Shown: positions 34,173 through 42,337 of the stretch, one piece after another
How positions within the stretch are numbered: the first letter of the stretch is position 1
How the letters are laid out: every line of letters starts with the position of its first letter
NCBI GenBank assembly: GCA_050246115.1
Contig: JBFWWP010000038.1
Coordinates: 1 to 45,351, forward strand
Direction: 5' to 3'
Source of the DNA: JBFWWP01 sp050246115
Lineage (GTDB): Bacteria > Planctomycetota > UBA8108 > UBA1146 > JAJFFE01
Length of the DNA stretch: 45,351 nt
Translations under genes and position numbers: made by a program
The notes under the pieces: model-generated
The model's database searches: none
What the model saw: only the letters and a program-made list of their open reading frames with translations
Told to the model about the DNA's origin: nothing

Positions 34173-35704
34173 AGATCAAAGCAGACGAAATCACGTCGGT
34201 TCTCCGTAAGGAGATCGAGAGCTACGGGTCGACCCTGGCCGTGGAAGAAGTGGGCACCATCCTCGAAGTCGGGGACGGCGCGGCACAGATCTACGGCATT
34301 GCGAACTGCATGGCGGGCGAGATGCTCGAGTTCTCGAACGGCGCCAAGGGACTCGCTCTGAACCTCGAGGAGAACTCGATCGGCGCGGTCATCCTGGGTG
34401 AATACACCGACCTCAAAGAGGGCGATACCGTCAAGCGAACCGGGACCGTGGTGCAGGTGCCGTGTGGCGAGGCTCTGCTCGGCCGAGTGGTCGATGCCAT
34501 GGGTAACCCCGTCGACGGCAAAGGACCGATCAAGACTCCGCACTACCGGCCGGTCGAGTCGCCGGCGCCCGGGATCGCCGACCGTAAGTCGGTGCACGAG
34601 CCGCTGCAGACCGGGATCAAGGCGATCGACGCGATGATTCCGATTGGTCGCGGTCAGCGCGAGTTGATCATCGGCGACCGCGGGATCGGCAAGACCGCCG
34701 TCGCCATCGACGCGATCATCAACCAAAAGGGCACCGGGGTCATCTGCGTCTACGTCGCGGTCGGACAGAAGTCGTCGACCGTGGCCGGTGTGGTCGCGCG
34801 ACTCGAACGCGAAGGGGCGCTCGACTACACGATCGTCGTGAACGCCCCGGCGTCGTCTCCGGCGCCCATGCAGTTCATTGCGCCGTACGCGGGTTGCGCC
34901 ATGGCCGAGTACTTCATGTACAAGGGCAAGCATACGCTGTGCGTGTACGACGACCTGTCGAAACAAGCCCAGGCCTACCGGCAGATTTCGCTCTTGCTGC
35001 GTCGTCCCCCGGGTCGCGAGGCCTATCCTGGCGACGTGTTCTACCTCCACTCGCGCTTGCTCGAGCGCAGCGCCAAGCTGTCGGATGAACTCGGAGGTGG
35101 ATCGCAGACGGCTTTGCCCGTGATCGAGACTCAAGAGGGCGAGGTTTCGGCCTACATTCCGACCAACGTGATCTCGATCACCGACGGGCAGATCTATCTC
35201 GAACCGAACTTGTTCTTCGCGGGTCAGCGCCCGGCTCTGAACGTCGGCATCTCGGTGTCGCGCGTCGGCGGTAACGCCCAGATCAAGGCCATGAAGAAGG
35301 TCGCCGGCCGTCTGCGTCTCGACCTGGCGTCGTTTCGCGAACTCGAGGCGTTCGCTCAGCTCGGTACCGAGCTCGACAAGGCGACCCAGGCCCAGCTCGA
35401 TCGCGGCTTCCGGATGGTGGAGCTGCTGAAGCAGCCGCAGTACCGACCCATGAAGGTCGAGGAACAAGTCGCCATGATCTGGTGCGGAGGCAACGGCATT
35501 CTCGACACGCTGCCGGTCGCTTCGGTGCGCGCGTTCGAGGCTGCGTTCCTGGCGCATCTCCGCGAGCAGTTCCCGGAGATCCTGTCGGCGATCGTGAAGA
35601 CCGGCGACTTGAGCAAGGAGAACGAAGCCAAGCTGAAGGAAGTGGCGACGAACTTCGCCAAGGACTTTGGCAAGGAACTCGCCAAGGCGGCTGCGAAGAA
35701 GTAA
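34169..35704 (+). CDS. atpA: ATP synthase F1 subunit alpha
   Basis: A 511-residue non-catalytic nucleotide-binding subunit of the F1 hexamer. The P-loop at residues 169-176 reads GDRGIGKT, where nearly all alpha subunits have GDRQTGKT; the G-x4-GKT frame is intact. Other landmarks are VYVAVGQKSSTV, EYFMYKGKHTLCVYDDLSKQ, DVFYLHSRLLERSAK, TNVISITDGQIYLE and GISVSRVGGNAQIKAMKKVA. It starts within an ATGA overlap with atpH. A stable hairpin follows in the spacer before atpG. Confidence 0.97.
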   Translation: MKIKADEITSVLRKEIESYGSTLAVEEVGTILEVGDGAAQIYGIANCMAGEMLEFSNGAKGLALNLEENSIGAVILGEYTDLKEGDTVKRTGTVVQVPCGEALLGRVVDAMGNPVDGKGPIKTPHYRPVESPAPGIADRKSVHEPLQTGIKAIDAMIPIGRGQRELIIGDRGIGKTAVAIDAIINQKGTGVICVYVAVGQKSSTVAGVVARLEREGALDYTIVVNAPASSPAPMQFIAPYAGCAMAEYFMYKGKHTLCVYDDLSKQAQAYRQISLLLRRPPGREAYPGDVFYLHSRLLERSAKLSDELGGGSQTALPVIETQEGEVSAYIPTNVISITDGQIYLEPNLFFAGQRPALNVGISVSRVGGNAQIKAMKKVAGRLRLDLASFRELEAFAQLGTELDKATQAQLDRGFRMVELLKQPQYRPMKVEEQVAMIWCGGNGILDTLPVASVRAFEAAFLAHLREQFPEILSAIVKTGDLSKENEAKLKEVATNFAKDFGKELAKAAAKK

Positions 35705-35724
35705 CGGCTCGGGCCGTGCCGGGT

Positions 35725-35753
35725 CCCGACGCCGGCCAACGTTTGGCGTCGGG
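35725..35753 (+). promoter_or_regulatory. Hairpin in the atpA-atpG spacer
   Basis: CCCGACGCC (35725-35733) pairs perfectly with GGCGTCGGG (35745-35753) around an 11-base loop, 20 bases after the atpA stop and 36 bases before atpG. No thymine run follows, so it is more likely an mRNA processing, stability or attenuation element than a full terminator. Confidence 0.5.
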
Positions 35754-35789
35754 GCAGGGAATCGGGCTGGAAGAGAGGAAGCGGACGCC

Positions 35790-36674
35790 GTGGCGACTGC
35801 ACGTGAGCTCAGGAACAAGATCCGTTCGGTCAAGAACACCCGCAAGATCACGCGGACGATGGAGATGATCGCAACCGCGAAGGCGCGCGTGTGCCAGAAG
35901 CGTATCGAGGCGGTGAAGCCCTACGGTGACAAGATCGCGGAGCTGCTCGGAGATCTGAAGCGCATGCAGACCGGCGGCGAGAGTGCGACCGCGGGGTCCG
36001 CCCTGCTGCGCGTGCCCGAGAAGATCAGCAACGAAGTCGTGGTGATCGTTACCGCGAATCGGGGTCTCTGCGGTGGCTACAACACGAACACGCTCAAGAC
36101 CGCTGAGCGGTACCTCGATCGTCGCCAATCCGAAGGCGTGGGTTCGAGGGTCGTGATGTTGGGCAAGAAGGGCGTCGCCCGCTTCAAGTACACGCAGCGG
36201 GCGATTCACGAGGCCGTCACGCACTTCGACGACAAGCCTGGTTTCGCGGCCGCGGAGGCGCTCGTGGCGCCGTTGCTGGCGGAATTCGAGAGCGGGGCCA
36301 TCGACGCGCTGACCGTGGTGTCGACTCGCTACCTGAACGCCGCGCGCCAGGCACCGGAAGTCAGACCGCTGTTGCCACTCACGGCTACCGGCGCGGGCGA
36401 CGCCGCTGCGGCGGGTCCGGCCGTGGATTTCATCTTGGAGCCGAGCCCCGAGTACATCTTGAAGACATTGCTTCCGCTCAGCCTGAAGACCCAGTTCTTC
36501 CTGGCTTTGGTCGAGGCGGCAGCGAGCGAGCAGATCGCGCGAAGGATCGCGATGAAGAACGCGACCGACAGCGCCGATGACATGGCCCGCAGCTACACCC
36601 AGCTCTACAACCGAACGCGCCAAGCGGGTATCACACAGGAGATTCTGGAGGTCATTGGCGGCACCGTCAGTTGA
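35790..36674 (+). CDS. atpG: ATP synthase F1 subunit gamma
   Basis: At 294 residues this is the usual length for the rotary central shaft. The N-terminal helix carries LRNKIRSVKNTRKITRTMEM, the middle has VVVIVTANRGLCGGYN, and the C-terminal helix ends MARSYTQLYNRTRQAGITQE. N- and C-terminal helices form the coiled coil inside the alpha/beta hexamer. The start is GTG 35790 after AGAGGAAGCGG; the frame is open to 35667 but that part is Arg-rich noise. Hairpins occur in the spacers on both sides of the gene. Confidence 0.95.
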   Translation: MATARELRNKIRSVKNTRKITRTMEMIATAKARVCQKRIEAVKPYGDKIAELLGDLKRMQTGGESATAGSALLRVPEKISNEVVVIVTANRGLCGGYNTNTLKTAERYLDRRQSEGVGSRVVMLGKKGVARFKYTQRAIHEAVTHFDDKPGFAAAEALVAPLLAEFESGAIDALTVVSTRYLNAARQAPEVRPLLPLTATGAGDAAAAGPAVDFILEPSPEYILKTLLPLSLKTQFFLALVEAAASEQIARRIAMKNATDSADDMARSYTQLYNRTRQAGITQEILEVIGGTVS

Positions 36675-36690
36675 GTTGGTGGGGTCGGGC

Positions 36691-36708
36691 CGAACCCGGA
36701 GGGGTTCG
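36691..36708 (+). promoter_or_regulatory. Hairpin in the atpG-atpD spacer
   Basis: CGAACCC (36691-36697) pairs with GGGTTCG (36702-36708) around the tetraloop GGAG, 17 bases after the atpG stop. The spacer to atpD is unusually long (187 bp) for this operon. The hairpin could slow decay or cause partial termination, or mark a separate promoter region for atpD. Confidence 0.4.
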
Positions 36709-36861
36709 TGGTGGCAAGCGGCGCCGCGGACCAGAGGCAATGGCAGCGCAACCCGGACTCGCGAGCGAGATCGGGCGACGAACCTAGGCGAACACTGAGA
36801 TCAGCGACACGAGGCTTCGTTCCCGCGCAAGGGCGGCCGGAGCGTGACGCGAGGAGCGAAC

Positions 36862-38289
36862 ATGTCGACCGGAAGAGTAGTTCAGGTCATCGGGGCGACG
36901 CTCGATGCCGAGTTCGAAAGCGGTCTTCCCCGCATCTACAACGCGTTGAAGATCGATCACGGGGGCATCAAGTTGACGCTCGAGGTGCAGCAGCATCTCG
37001 GGGGCAACCGTGTGCGCGCGATTGCGTTGGCTTCGACCGACGGTGTCGTTCGGGGTACGCCGGTGGTCGACACCGGCTCGCCGATCACCGTCCCGGTAGG
37101 GGAGCAGGTCCTCGGGCGCGTGTTCAATCTGCTCGGCGACCCGGTCGACAAGCTGCCGGCGGTCGCTGCCTCGGAGCGGCGCCCGATCCACCGCGATGCC
37201 GTGACATTCGAGGAACTCGAGCCGTCGACCCAGGTGTTCGAAACCGGGATCAAGGTCGTCGACCTGCTGACTCCGTACTCGAAGGGCGGTAAGACCGGCT
37301 TGTTCGGGGGCGCCGGTCTCGGCAAGACGGTGCTGATCCAAGAGCTGATCAACAACGTCGCGACGAAGCACGGCGGCTACTCGCTGTTCGCTGGCGTGGG
37401 CGAGCGAACCCGCGAGGGCAACGACCTCTGGAACGAGATGAAGGAAGCCAAGATCAAGACGGCGGACGGCAAGGAGACGAGCGTTCTCAGCCGTACTTGT
37501 CTAGTCTTCGGTCAGATGAACGAGCCGCCCGGGGCGCGCCTGCGGGTGGGGCTTTCGGCCTTGACGATGGCGGAGTACTTCCGAGACCAAGGCGGCGCGG
37601 ACGTCCTCGTGTTCATCGACAATATCTTCCGCTTCAGTCAGGCCGGGTCCGAAGTGTCGGCGCTCCTCGGGCGTATGCCGTCGGCCGTAGGCTATCAGCC
37701 GACGCTCGCCACCGAGATGGGACAACTCCAGGAACGGATCACTTCGACGCGGCAGGGGTCGATCACTTCGGTGCAGGCGATCTACGTGCCGGCCGACGAC
37801 TTGACCGACCCGGCACCGGCGACCGCGTTCGCCCACTTGGACGCGACGACCGTGCTCGACCGTGGCATTTCGGGCAAAGGGATCTACCCCGCCATCGATC
37901 CGCTCTCTTCGACGTCGCGCATCCTCGATCCGGAAGTCGTCGGCGAGGAGCACTACGCGGTCGCTCGCGAGGTGCAGCGGATTCTCCAGCGCTATCGTGA
38001 CCTGCAGGACATCATTGCGATCCTGGGTATGGACGAGCTCTCGGAGGAAGACAAGATCTTGGTGGGCCGTGCGCGCCGGATCGAGCGCTTCTTCTCGCAG
38101 CCGTTCTCGGTGGCCGAGGCGTTCACCGGCCTCCAGGGCAAGTACGTGGAGATCAAGGACACCGTGCGGTCGTGCAAGGATCTCGTGGCTGGGAAATACG
38201 ATCATCTCCCCGAGCAGGCCTTCATGTACGTGGGCAGCATCGAAGAGGCCGTCGAACAGGCCGACCGTATGGCCAAGAGCGTCAAGTAG
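36862..38289 (+). CDS. atpD: ATP synthase F1 subunit beta
   Basis: A 475-residue catalytic subunit. The P-loop is GGAGLGKT (149-156). GVGERTREGNDLW carries the catalytic glutamate, ADVLVFIDNIFRFSQAGSEV is the Walker B region, and DELSEED, the segment that contacts gamma and epsilon, is intact in MDELSEEDKILV. ATG 36862 has GAGGAGCG 8 bases upstream; an in-frame GTG lies 18 bases earlier. All catalytic features look normal, unlike the altered P-loop of the alpha subunit. atpC follows after 12 bases. Confidence 0.98.
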   Translation: MSTGRVVQVIGATLDAEFESGLPRIYNALKIDHGGIKLTLEVQQHLGGNRVRAIALASTDGVVRGTPVVDTGSPITVPVGEQVLGRVFNLLGDPVDKLPAVAASERRPIHRDAVTFEELEPSTQVFETGIKVVDLLTPYSKGGKTGLFGGAGLGKTVLIQELINNVATKHGGYSLFAGVGERTREGNDLWNEMKEAKIKTADGKETSVLSRTCLVFGQMNEPPGARLRVGLSALTMAEYFRDQGGADVLVFIDNIFRFSQAGSEVSALLGRMPSAVGYQPTLATEMGQLQERITSTRQGSITSVQAIYVPADDLTDPAPATAFAHLDATTVLDRGISGKGIYPAIDPLSSTSRILDPEVVGEEHYAVAREVQRILQRYRDLQDIIAILGMDELSEEDKILVGRARRIERFFSQPFSVAEAFTGLQGKYVEIKDTVRSCKDLVAGKYDHLPEQAFMYVGSIEEAVEQADRMAKSVK

Positions 38290-38301
38290 GAGAGCCGAAC
38301 C

Positions 38302-38721
38302 ATGGCCGACAAGACCCTGCACTGTTCCGTGCTGACGCCCGAGGGGTCGGTGTTCGTGGGCGAAGTGGACTCCGTGACCGCCGTGGCTGCCGACGGCGAG
38401 GTCGGGATTCTGCCGGGGCACGCAGCCCTGATCACGGCGCTGGGAACCGGGGAGTTGCGCGTGCGTCAGAAGGGCGCGACGCAGCATTGGCTGGTTCATG
38501 GCGGGTTTCTCGAGGTACTCGAGAACAAGGTCGTGGTCCTTGCACGGGCGCTCGATCGGCTCGATCAGCTCAACCTCGATCAGGTGCGACGCGACCTGGA
38601 GTCCGCCGCGAAGATGGATCGCCACGTGCGACAGAGGGCACAAGAGTCGGGCGACCTCTCGGGCGACTTGGCCGGGGCGGCCCGGGCCAGACTCCGGTAC
38701 GCCAAGAAGCACGGGCGTTGA
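38302..38721 (+). CDS. atpC: ATP synthase F1 subunit epsilon
   Basis: A 139-residue protein with the N-terminal beta-sandwich (CSVLTPEGSVFVGEVDSV, GEVGILPGHAALITALGTGE, WLVHGGFLEVLENKVVVLAR) and a C-terminal helical pair (NLDQVRRDLESAAKM, AARARLRYAKKHGR). Epsilon sits on the gamma foot and can inhibit ATP hydrolysis through its C-terminal helices. It is the last gene of the ATP synthase cluster. ATAGGAGAGCC-like purines precede the start. Confidence 0.93.
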   Translation: MADKTLHCSVLTPEGSVFVGEVDSVTAVAADGEVGILPGHAALITALGTGELRVRQKGATQHWLVHGGFLEVLENKVVVLARALDRLDQLNLDQVRRDLESAAKMDRHVRQRAQESGDLSGDLAGAARARLRYAKKHGR

Positions 38722-38861
38722 GCGATTGCGTCGGCGCCCTCCACCGGCGAGGGGCTGCATCGATGCGGGACGCTCGGGACGACGCAGGCCCGGAGACGTG
38801 GTCGTCGGGCAGAGGAGTCGCGGCGAGCCCGCCGCCGTCACTCGGCACGTGAGATGCGCCC

Positions 38862-39815
38862 ATGAGATTTTGGACCGCAACGCTGCTCGCTGTTGCATCG
38901 CTGCCGCTCGCGGCGTGCGTGACGGAACCCGCACCGGTCGATTCCTCGCCGCCGATCGTCGATGCGTACGCCGAGTTTCGGCGCGAAGGGAGCGGGGACT
39001 TACGCGAGCGTCGCCTCGAAGCCATTTGCTTCAACTTCCCGCCCGTTGAGGCCTTCACCAAGGTCTGCAGTCTCCTCCAGGATCTCGACGCGGAGCGCTC
39101 TCGCAACCCGGGTGCCATCGACGGACTCGTCCGGTATGCCGGCAACGCCTTGTTCGGCGTGTTCGCCGACGCGGTGGACCCGAAGCCGCAGGAGCTGTTC
39201 GAGCGGGCGTTCACAGCCTTCGAGACCTCGACCTCGCCGAACGTGCGACATCTGGGCTGGCTCTTGGCAGCCACCGGTGCTGCGAGCTTCTGGATCGAAC
39301 TCGAAGCCGCGCGCATCGAACGCGTGTTGGCGGCGCTCGATGACCCGGATCTACTCGCGCTGGTGTTCGGAAACTTGGGTCAGTGCCGCGATCGAGCCGT
39401 GGTGGCGAGGATCCTGAGGCGCGAACTCCGCGTCCAGCGTCCGGGCTCGGACCTGAGGTACCCAGGACTTCAGAACGTCATCGCGGGGTTCGATTCGGTG
39501 CTCGATCGGGAGGCCTGGCTGCGCAAGGAGCTGCCCCGGATCCCCGAGCAGCATCCGCTGCGGAAGACCTATCCGGAGGTGTCGAGCGTTCCGGATTCGA
39601 CCGACGAGTTCGTGGGCGAGTTGACGGGGATCGCGGACGATGTCGAACTCACCGAATACGACATGCTCCTCATCTGCACGTTCTTCGGCAAGCGCAACGC
39701 TGCCGCCATTGTTGCGTTGCACGACGCGGACGTACCTTACACCCGAAACGCGACGACGGAGCAGTTGGACGCGTGGTACAGCAAGGTACGGCGCGCGCTG
39801 CGGGAGCAGCGGTGA
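38862..39815 (+). CDS. Lipoprotein of unknown function
   Basis: A 317-residue protein with a clear lipoprotein signal: MRFWTATLLAVASLPLAAC, lipobox LAAC, lipidated C19. The mature part is mostly helical with no family I recognise. It has possible HEAT-like helical pairs in the middle (for example RHLGWLLAATGAASFWIELE and RVLAALDDPDLLALVFGN) and an acidic DDVELTEYDM segment near the end. It is co-oriented with the ATP synthase genes but 140 bases away, so joint transcription is uncertain. The likely place is the outer or inner membrane, facing the periplasm. Confidence 0.75.
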   Translation: MRFWTATLLAVASLPLAACVTEPAPVDSSPPIVDAYAEFRREGSGDLRERRLEAICFNFPPVEAFTKVCSLLQDLDAERSRNPGAIDGLVRYAGNALFGVFADAVDPKPQELFERAFTAFETSTSPNVRHLGWLLAATGAASFWIELEAARIERVLAALDDPDLLALVFGNLGQCRDRAVVARILRRELRVQRPGSDLRYPGLQNVIAGFDSVLDREAWLRKELPRIPEQHPLRKTYPEVSSVPDSTDEFVGELTGIADDVELTEYDMLLICTFFGKRNAAAIVALHDADVPYTRNATTEQLDAWYSKVRRALREQR

Positions 39816-40011
39816 TCGCTGACGGCCGACGCTCGTGTCGGTTGCCAACGGCTGCGGGCGGGGTGCACGCGTCCGGATCCTCGATCACGGCCGACTCTAC
39901 GCGTTTCCAGTGAGTGCCGGGCGCCGATCGTTCGCGACGGTCGCCAGGTACAGGCAGCGCCGACGCAACCACGCGTGGAACTCCGACGCACAGCCCCGCT
40001 CGACGTCGTCA

Positions 40012-40056
40012 CTGGTACTGTCCGTCCCTGGTACTGTCCGTCCCTGGTACTGTCCC
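40012..40056. repeat. 16-bp tandem repeat, about 2.8 copies
   Basis: CTGGTACTGTCCGTCC occurs at 40012 and 40028 and again, truncated, at 40044 (CTGGTACTGTCCC). It lies in the 284-bp spacer between the lipoprotein gene and the convergent rnhA, which otherwise shows no gene. On the minus strand it reads GGACAGTACCAG. Confidence 0.92.
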
Positions 40057-40099
40057 CTCGTCGCTCGGGCCTGATCCTGCGGGTCCCCCTCGCGTGGGT

Positions 40100-40537
40100 T
40101 CACTTCCGCAGTTCGTCGATTCCGCGGTTCGCGAGCTGGTCGGCGCGTTCGTTCCCGGGGTGACCGACGTGTCCGCGTACCCAGTGCCAACTCACCACGC
40201 GGGCGTTCGCCAGCGAGTCGAGCTGCATCCAGAGGTCCTGGTTCTTGACGGGTGTCCGTGCGGCAGTCTTCCAGCCCTTGGACTTCCAGCTCCGGATCCA
40301 GGTCGTGATGCCATTCTTGACGTACTCCGAGTCGGTGTAGATCTCGGCCGGGGTGCCGGCGGGGATCGCCTTGAGGGCCTCGATGGCTGCAGTGAGTTCC
40401 ATCCGGTTGTTGGTGGTATCGAATGCCCCGCCGTAGAGTTCGCGCTCTTCGCCGTCAGACACCATGAGGACGCCCCAGCCGCCCGGACCCGGGTTCCCGC
40501 GGCATGCCCCATCGCTGTAGATCGTTGTCTTGCTCAT
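40100..40537 (-). CDS. rnhA: Ribonuclease HI
   Basis: At 145 residues this is slightly shorter than the E. coli enzyme (155). It removes the RNA strand of RNA-DNA hybrids. The four metal-binding acidic residues are present: D9 in IYSDGACRGNPGPGGWG, E47 in TTNNRMELTAAIEAL, D69 in IYTDSEYV and D133 in NERADQLA, and a catalytic histidine fits HVGHPGNERAD. The basic protrusion (SWKSKGWKTAARTPVKNQDL) typical of bacterial RNase HI is also there. ATG 40537 is preceded by GTCGAGGCGA; upstream in-frame codons give Arg-rich noise. Confidence 0.97.
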   Translation of the reverse strand: MSKTTIYSDGACRGNPGPGGWGVLMVSDGEERELYGGAFDTTNNRMELTAAIEALKAIPAGTPAEIYTDSEYVKNGITTWIRSWKSKGWKTAARTPVKNQDLWMQLDSLANARVVSWHWVRGHVGHPGNERADQLANRGIDELRK

Positions 40538-40704
40538 TCGCCTCGACTCCATCCTGTGACGCAGAATGCCCACTGGGCTCGGGTTGCACAAGTCCGGCAC
40601 GGGCCGGTTTCGTGGGCGTGAGACGCAGGGCCGGGTGGCTGCTCTTGCCAGTCCGTCCCGTGTCGACGAAGATTCGCCGCGACCCGCGAAGACCCGGGCC
40701 CCGA

Positions 40705-40740
40705 CCCGAGACCTGGGCCCCGAGACCTGGGCCCCGAGAC
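40705..40740. repeat. 14-bp tandem repeat, about 2.6 copies
   Basis: CCCGAGACCTGGGC occurs at 40705 and 40719, then CCCGAGAC at 40733, followed by a further CCGAGAC. It sits in the 269-bp divergent region between rnhA and the aminopeptidase gene, about 65 bases upstream of the latter's start. Confidence 0.9.
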
Positions 40741-40806
40741 CCGAGACATCGCGACGCACGGTGCAAGAGTGCACCGAGCGACGCCCGCCTGCCGGAAGGA
40801 ACCTTC

Positions 40807-42018
40807 ATGGCCATCGATCGAATTCCGTTGTCGGAGTACGCGGCGCGACGCAAGCGGCTGCTCGGCGCGCTGAAGAAGTCCGTGGCTTTGATTCATGCAG
40901 GCGACAACAGCGACCCGTTGCACCATGACTTTCATGCGGACGCCAACTTCGTGTACTTGACCGGGATCACCCACGAGCCGGGCGCGATCTTGCTGCTCGC
41001 CCCGGAGCATCCGCTGCCGCAGCGGCGCGAGGCGCTCTTCCTCCGGCCGATCGACTCCGAGATGGCGCGGTGGGACGGTTTGCGCCCCGAGATCGGCCAA
41101 GAGCTCCGGGACGCGTGCGGGATCGAGACGGTGCAACGTCTGTACCATCTCCCGCGCGCTCTCAACTACGCCGCCCGGCGCACGAAGAGCCTTGCTTGTG
41201 TGCACCCCTTCGCAGCTCACAACCAACCGGTCACGCCGGACTTGCAGTTGTTCCGCAAGGTGGCGGAGCGGATGCCCGGGATCACGATCGAGGATCACAC
41301 CGAGACGCTCGCGCGAATGCGGGCGTCCAAGTCCAAGAACGAGGTAGCCCTCGTGCAGCGGGCTGCGCAGATCACCGCCGACGCCTACGAGGCGCTCTTC
41401 AAGGTGCTGCGTCCGGGCGTCAACGAGTTCGACGTTGCGCAGACGTTGGAGCAAGCCTACCGCGCGGGAGGCGCCCGCGAACTCGCCTACGGCACGATCG
41501 CCGGTTCCGGACTGAACAGCACCGTCGCACACTACCGTGCCAACGACGCAACACTCCAGGACGGGGATGTGATCTGCATCGATTCCGCGGCCAAGTTTGG
41601 CGGCTACTGCGCGGATGTCACGCGCACGCTGCCGGTGGGCGGGCGCTTCACGGACCGTCAACGCGAGGTCTATGACGTGGTCCTCCAGGCGCAAGTCGCC
41701 GCGGTCGCGGCCGTGAAGCCGGGCGTGACGCTCGCCGCCGTCGATGGCGTGGCCCGCAAGATCATCGAGAAGGCGGGCTTCGGCGACGCCTTCTATCACT
41801 CGATCGGTCACCACCTCGGGCTGGACGTTCACGATGCCAATCCCGACGAGCCGCTGCGCGAAGGTGCCATCGTCACCATCGAACCCGGCGTCTATCTCCC
41901 CGAAGAGCGCTTGGGGATCCGGATCGAGGACGACATCCTGGTCACCAAGACGGGGTCCCGCAATCTCACAGCCATGATCCCCAAGAAGGCTGCCGAGATC
42001 GAGAAGCGCCTGGCCTGA
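40807..42018 (+). CDS. pepP: Xaa-Pro aminopeptidase (aminopeptidase P family, M24B)
   Basis: A 403-residue enzyme that removes the N-terminal residue preceding proline. The N-terminal domain (about 1-165, with FHADANFVYLTGITHEPGAI) resembles AMP_N. The C-terminal pita-bread domain carries the five dimetal ligands: D259 in CIDSAAKFGG, D270 in YCADVTRTLP, H335 in IGHHLGLDVHD, E359 in VTIEPGVYLPE and E374 in RIEDDILVT. D259 and D270 match the E. coli PepP numbering within one residue. The start at 40807 follows GGAAGGAACC; the longer open frame upstream is noise. It is transcribed divergently from rnhA. Confidence 0.95.
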   Translation: MAIDRIPLSEYAARRKRLLGALKKSVALIHAGDNSDPLHHDFHADANFVYLTGITHEPGAILLLAPEHPLPQRREALFLRPIDSEMARWDGLRPEIGQELRDACGIETVQRLYHLPRALNYAARRTKSLACVHPFAAHNQPVTPDLQLFRKVAERMPGITIEDHTETLARMRASKSKNEVALVQRAAQITADAYEALFKVLRPGVNEFDVAQTLEQAYRAGGARELAYGTIAGSGLNSTVAHYRANDATLQDGDVICIDSAAKFGGYCADVTRTLPVGGRFTDRQREVYDVVLQAQVAAVAAVKPGVTLAAVDGVARKIIEKAGFGDAFYHSIGHHLGLDVHDANPDEPLREGAIVTIEPGVYLPEERLGIRIEDDILVTKTGSRNLTAMIPKKAAEIEKRLA

Positions 42019-42337
42019 ACCTGACCTACCGGGGGCGCGCACGCGTCGGAGCGAGATTGCCTTCCGTTCGGGTGAGCGACTCGGAGTGTCGTTTCCCGTC
42101 AGGGATTGACGCCGCCCCCATCGACCCGGAGGACTGCGATCACGTCGGTTGACCCTCCGTGGCTCGCGGGGCAAGCCGACGGGAGTCTACGAGCAACCCA
42201 ACAACTACTCGAACGCCGCAGCACTTCACGGAGGATCTGCCTCTTGGGGTCGATTTTGCGCGTGTTCTACGAGCGAGTTGCGTCTTACACCTGACAGGGC
42301 AGAGAGGTGCTAGAGCCGAAGAAAGGAGTCTGTGACC
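42019..42337. other. Intergenic region with no gene seen
   Basis: These 319 bp separate pepP from the FG-GAP gene and probably hold the promoter of the latter. I see no clear -35/-10 pair and no strong hairpin after pepP. The end carries GAAAGGAGTC, the ribosome binding site for 42338. Confidence 0.5.

Noticed and set aside
35283..36740. Large minus-strand ORFs opposite the ATP synthase genes
   Set aside because: They lie antisense to unambiguous alpha and gamma subunit genes; long false frames are expected at this GC content.
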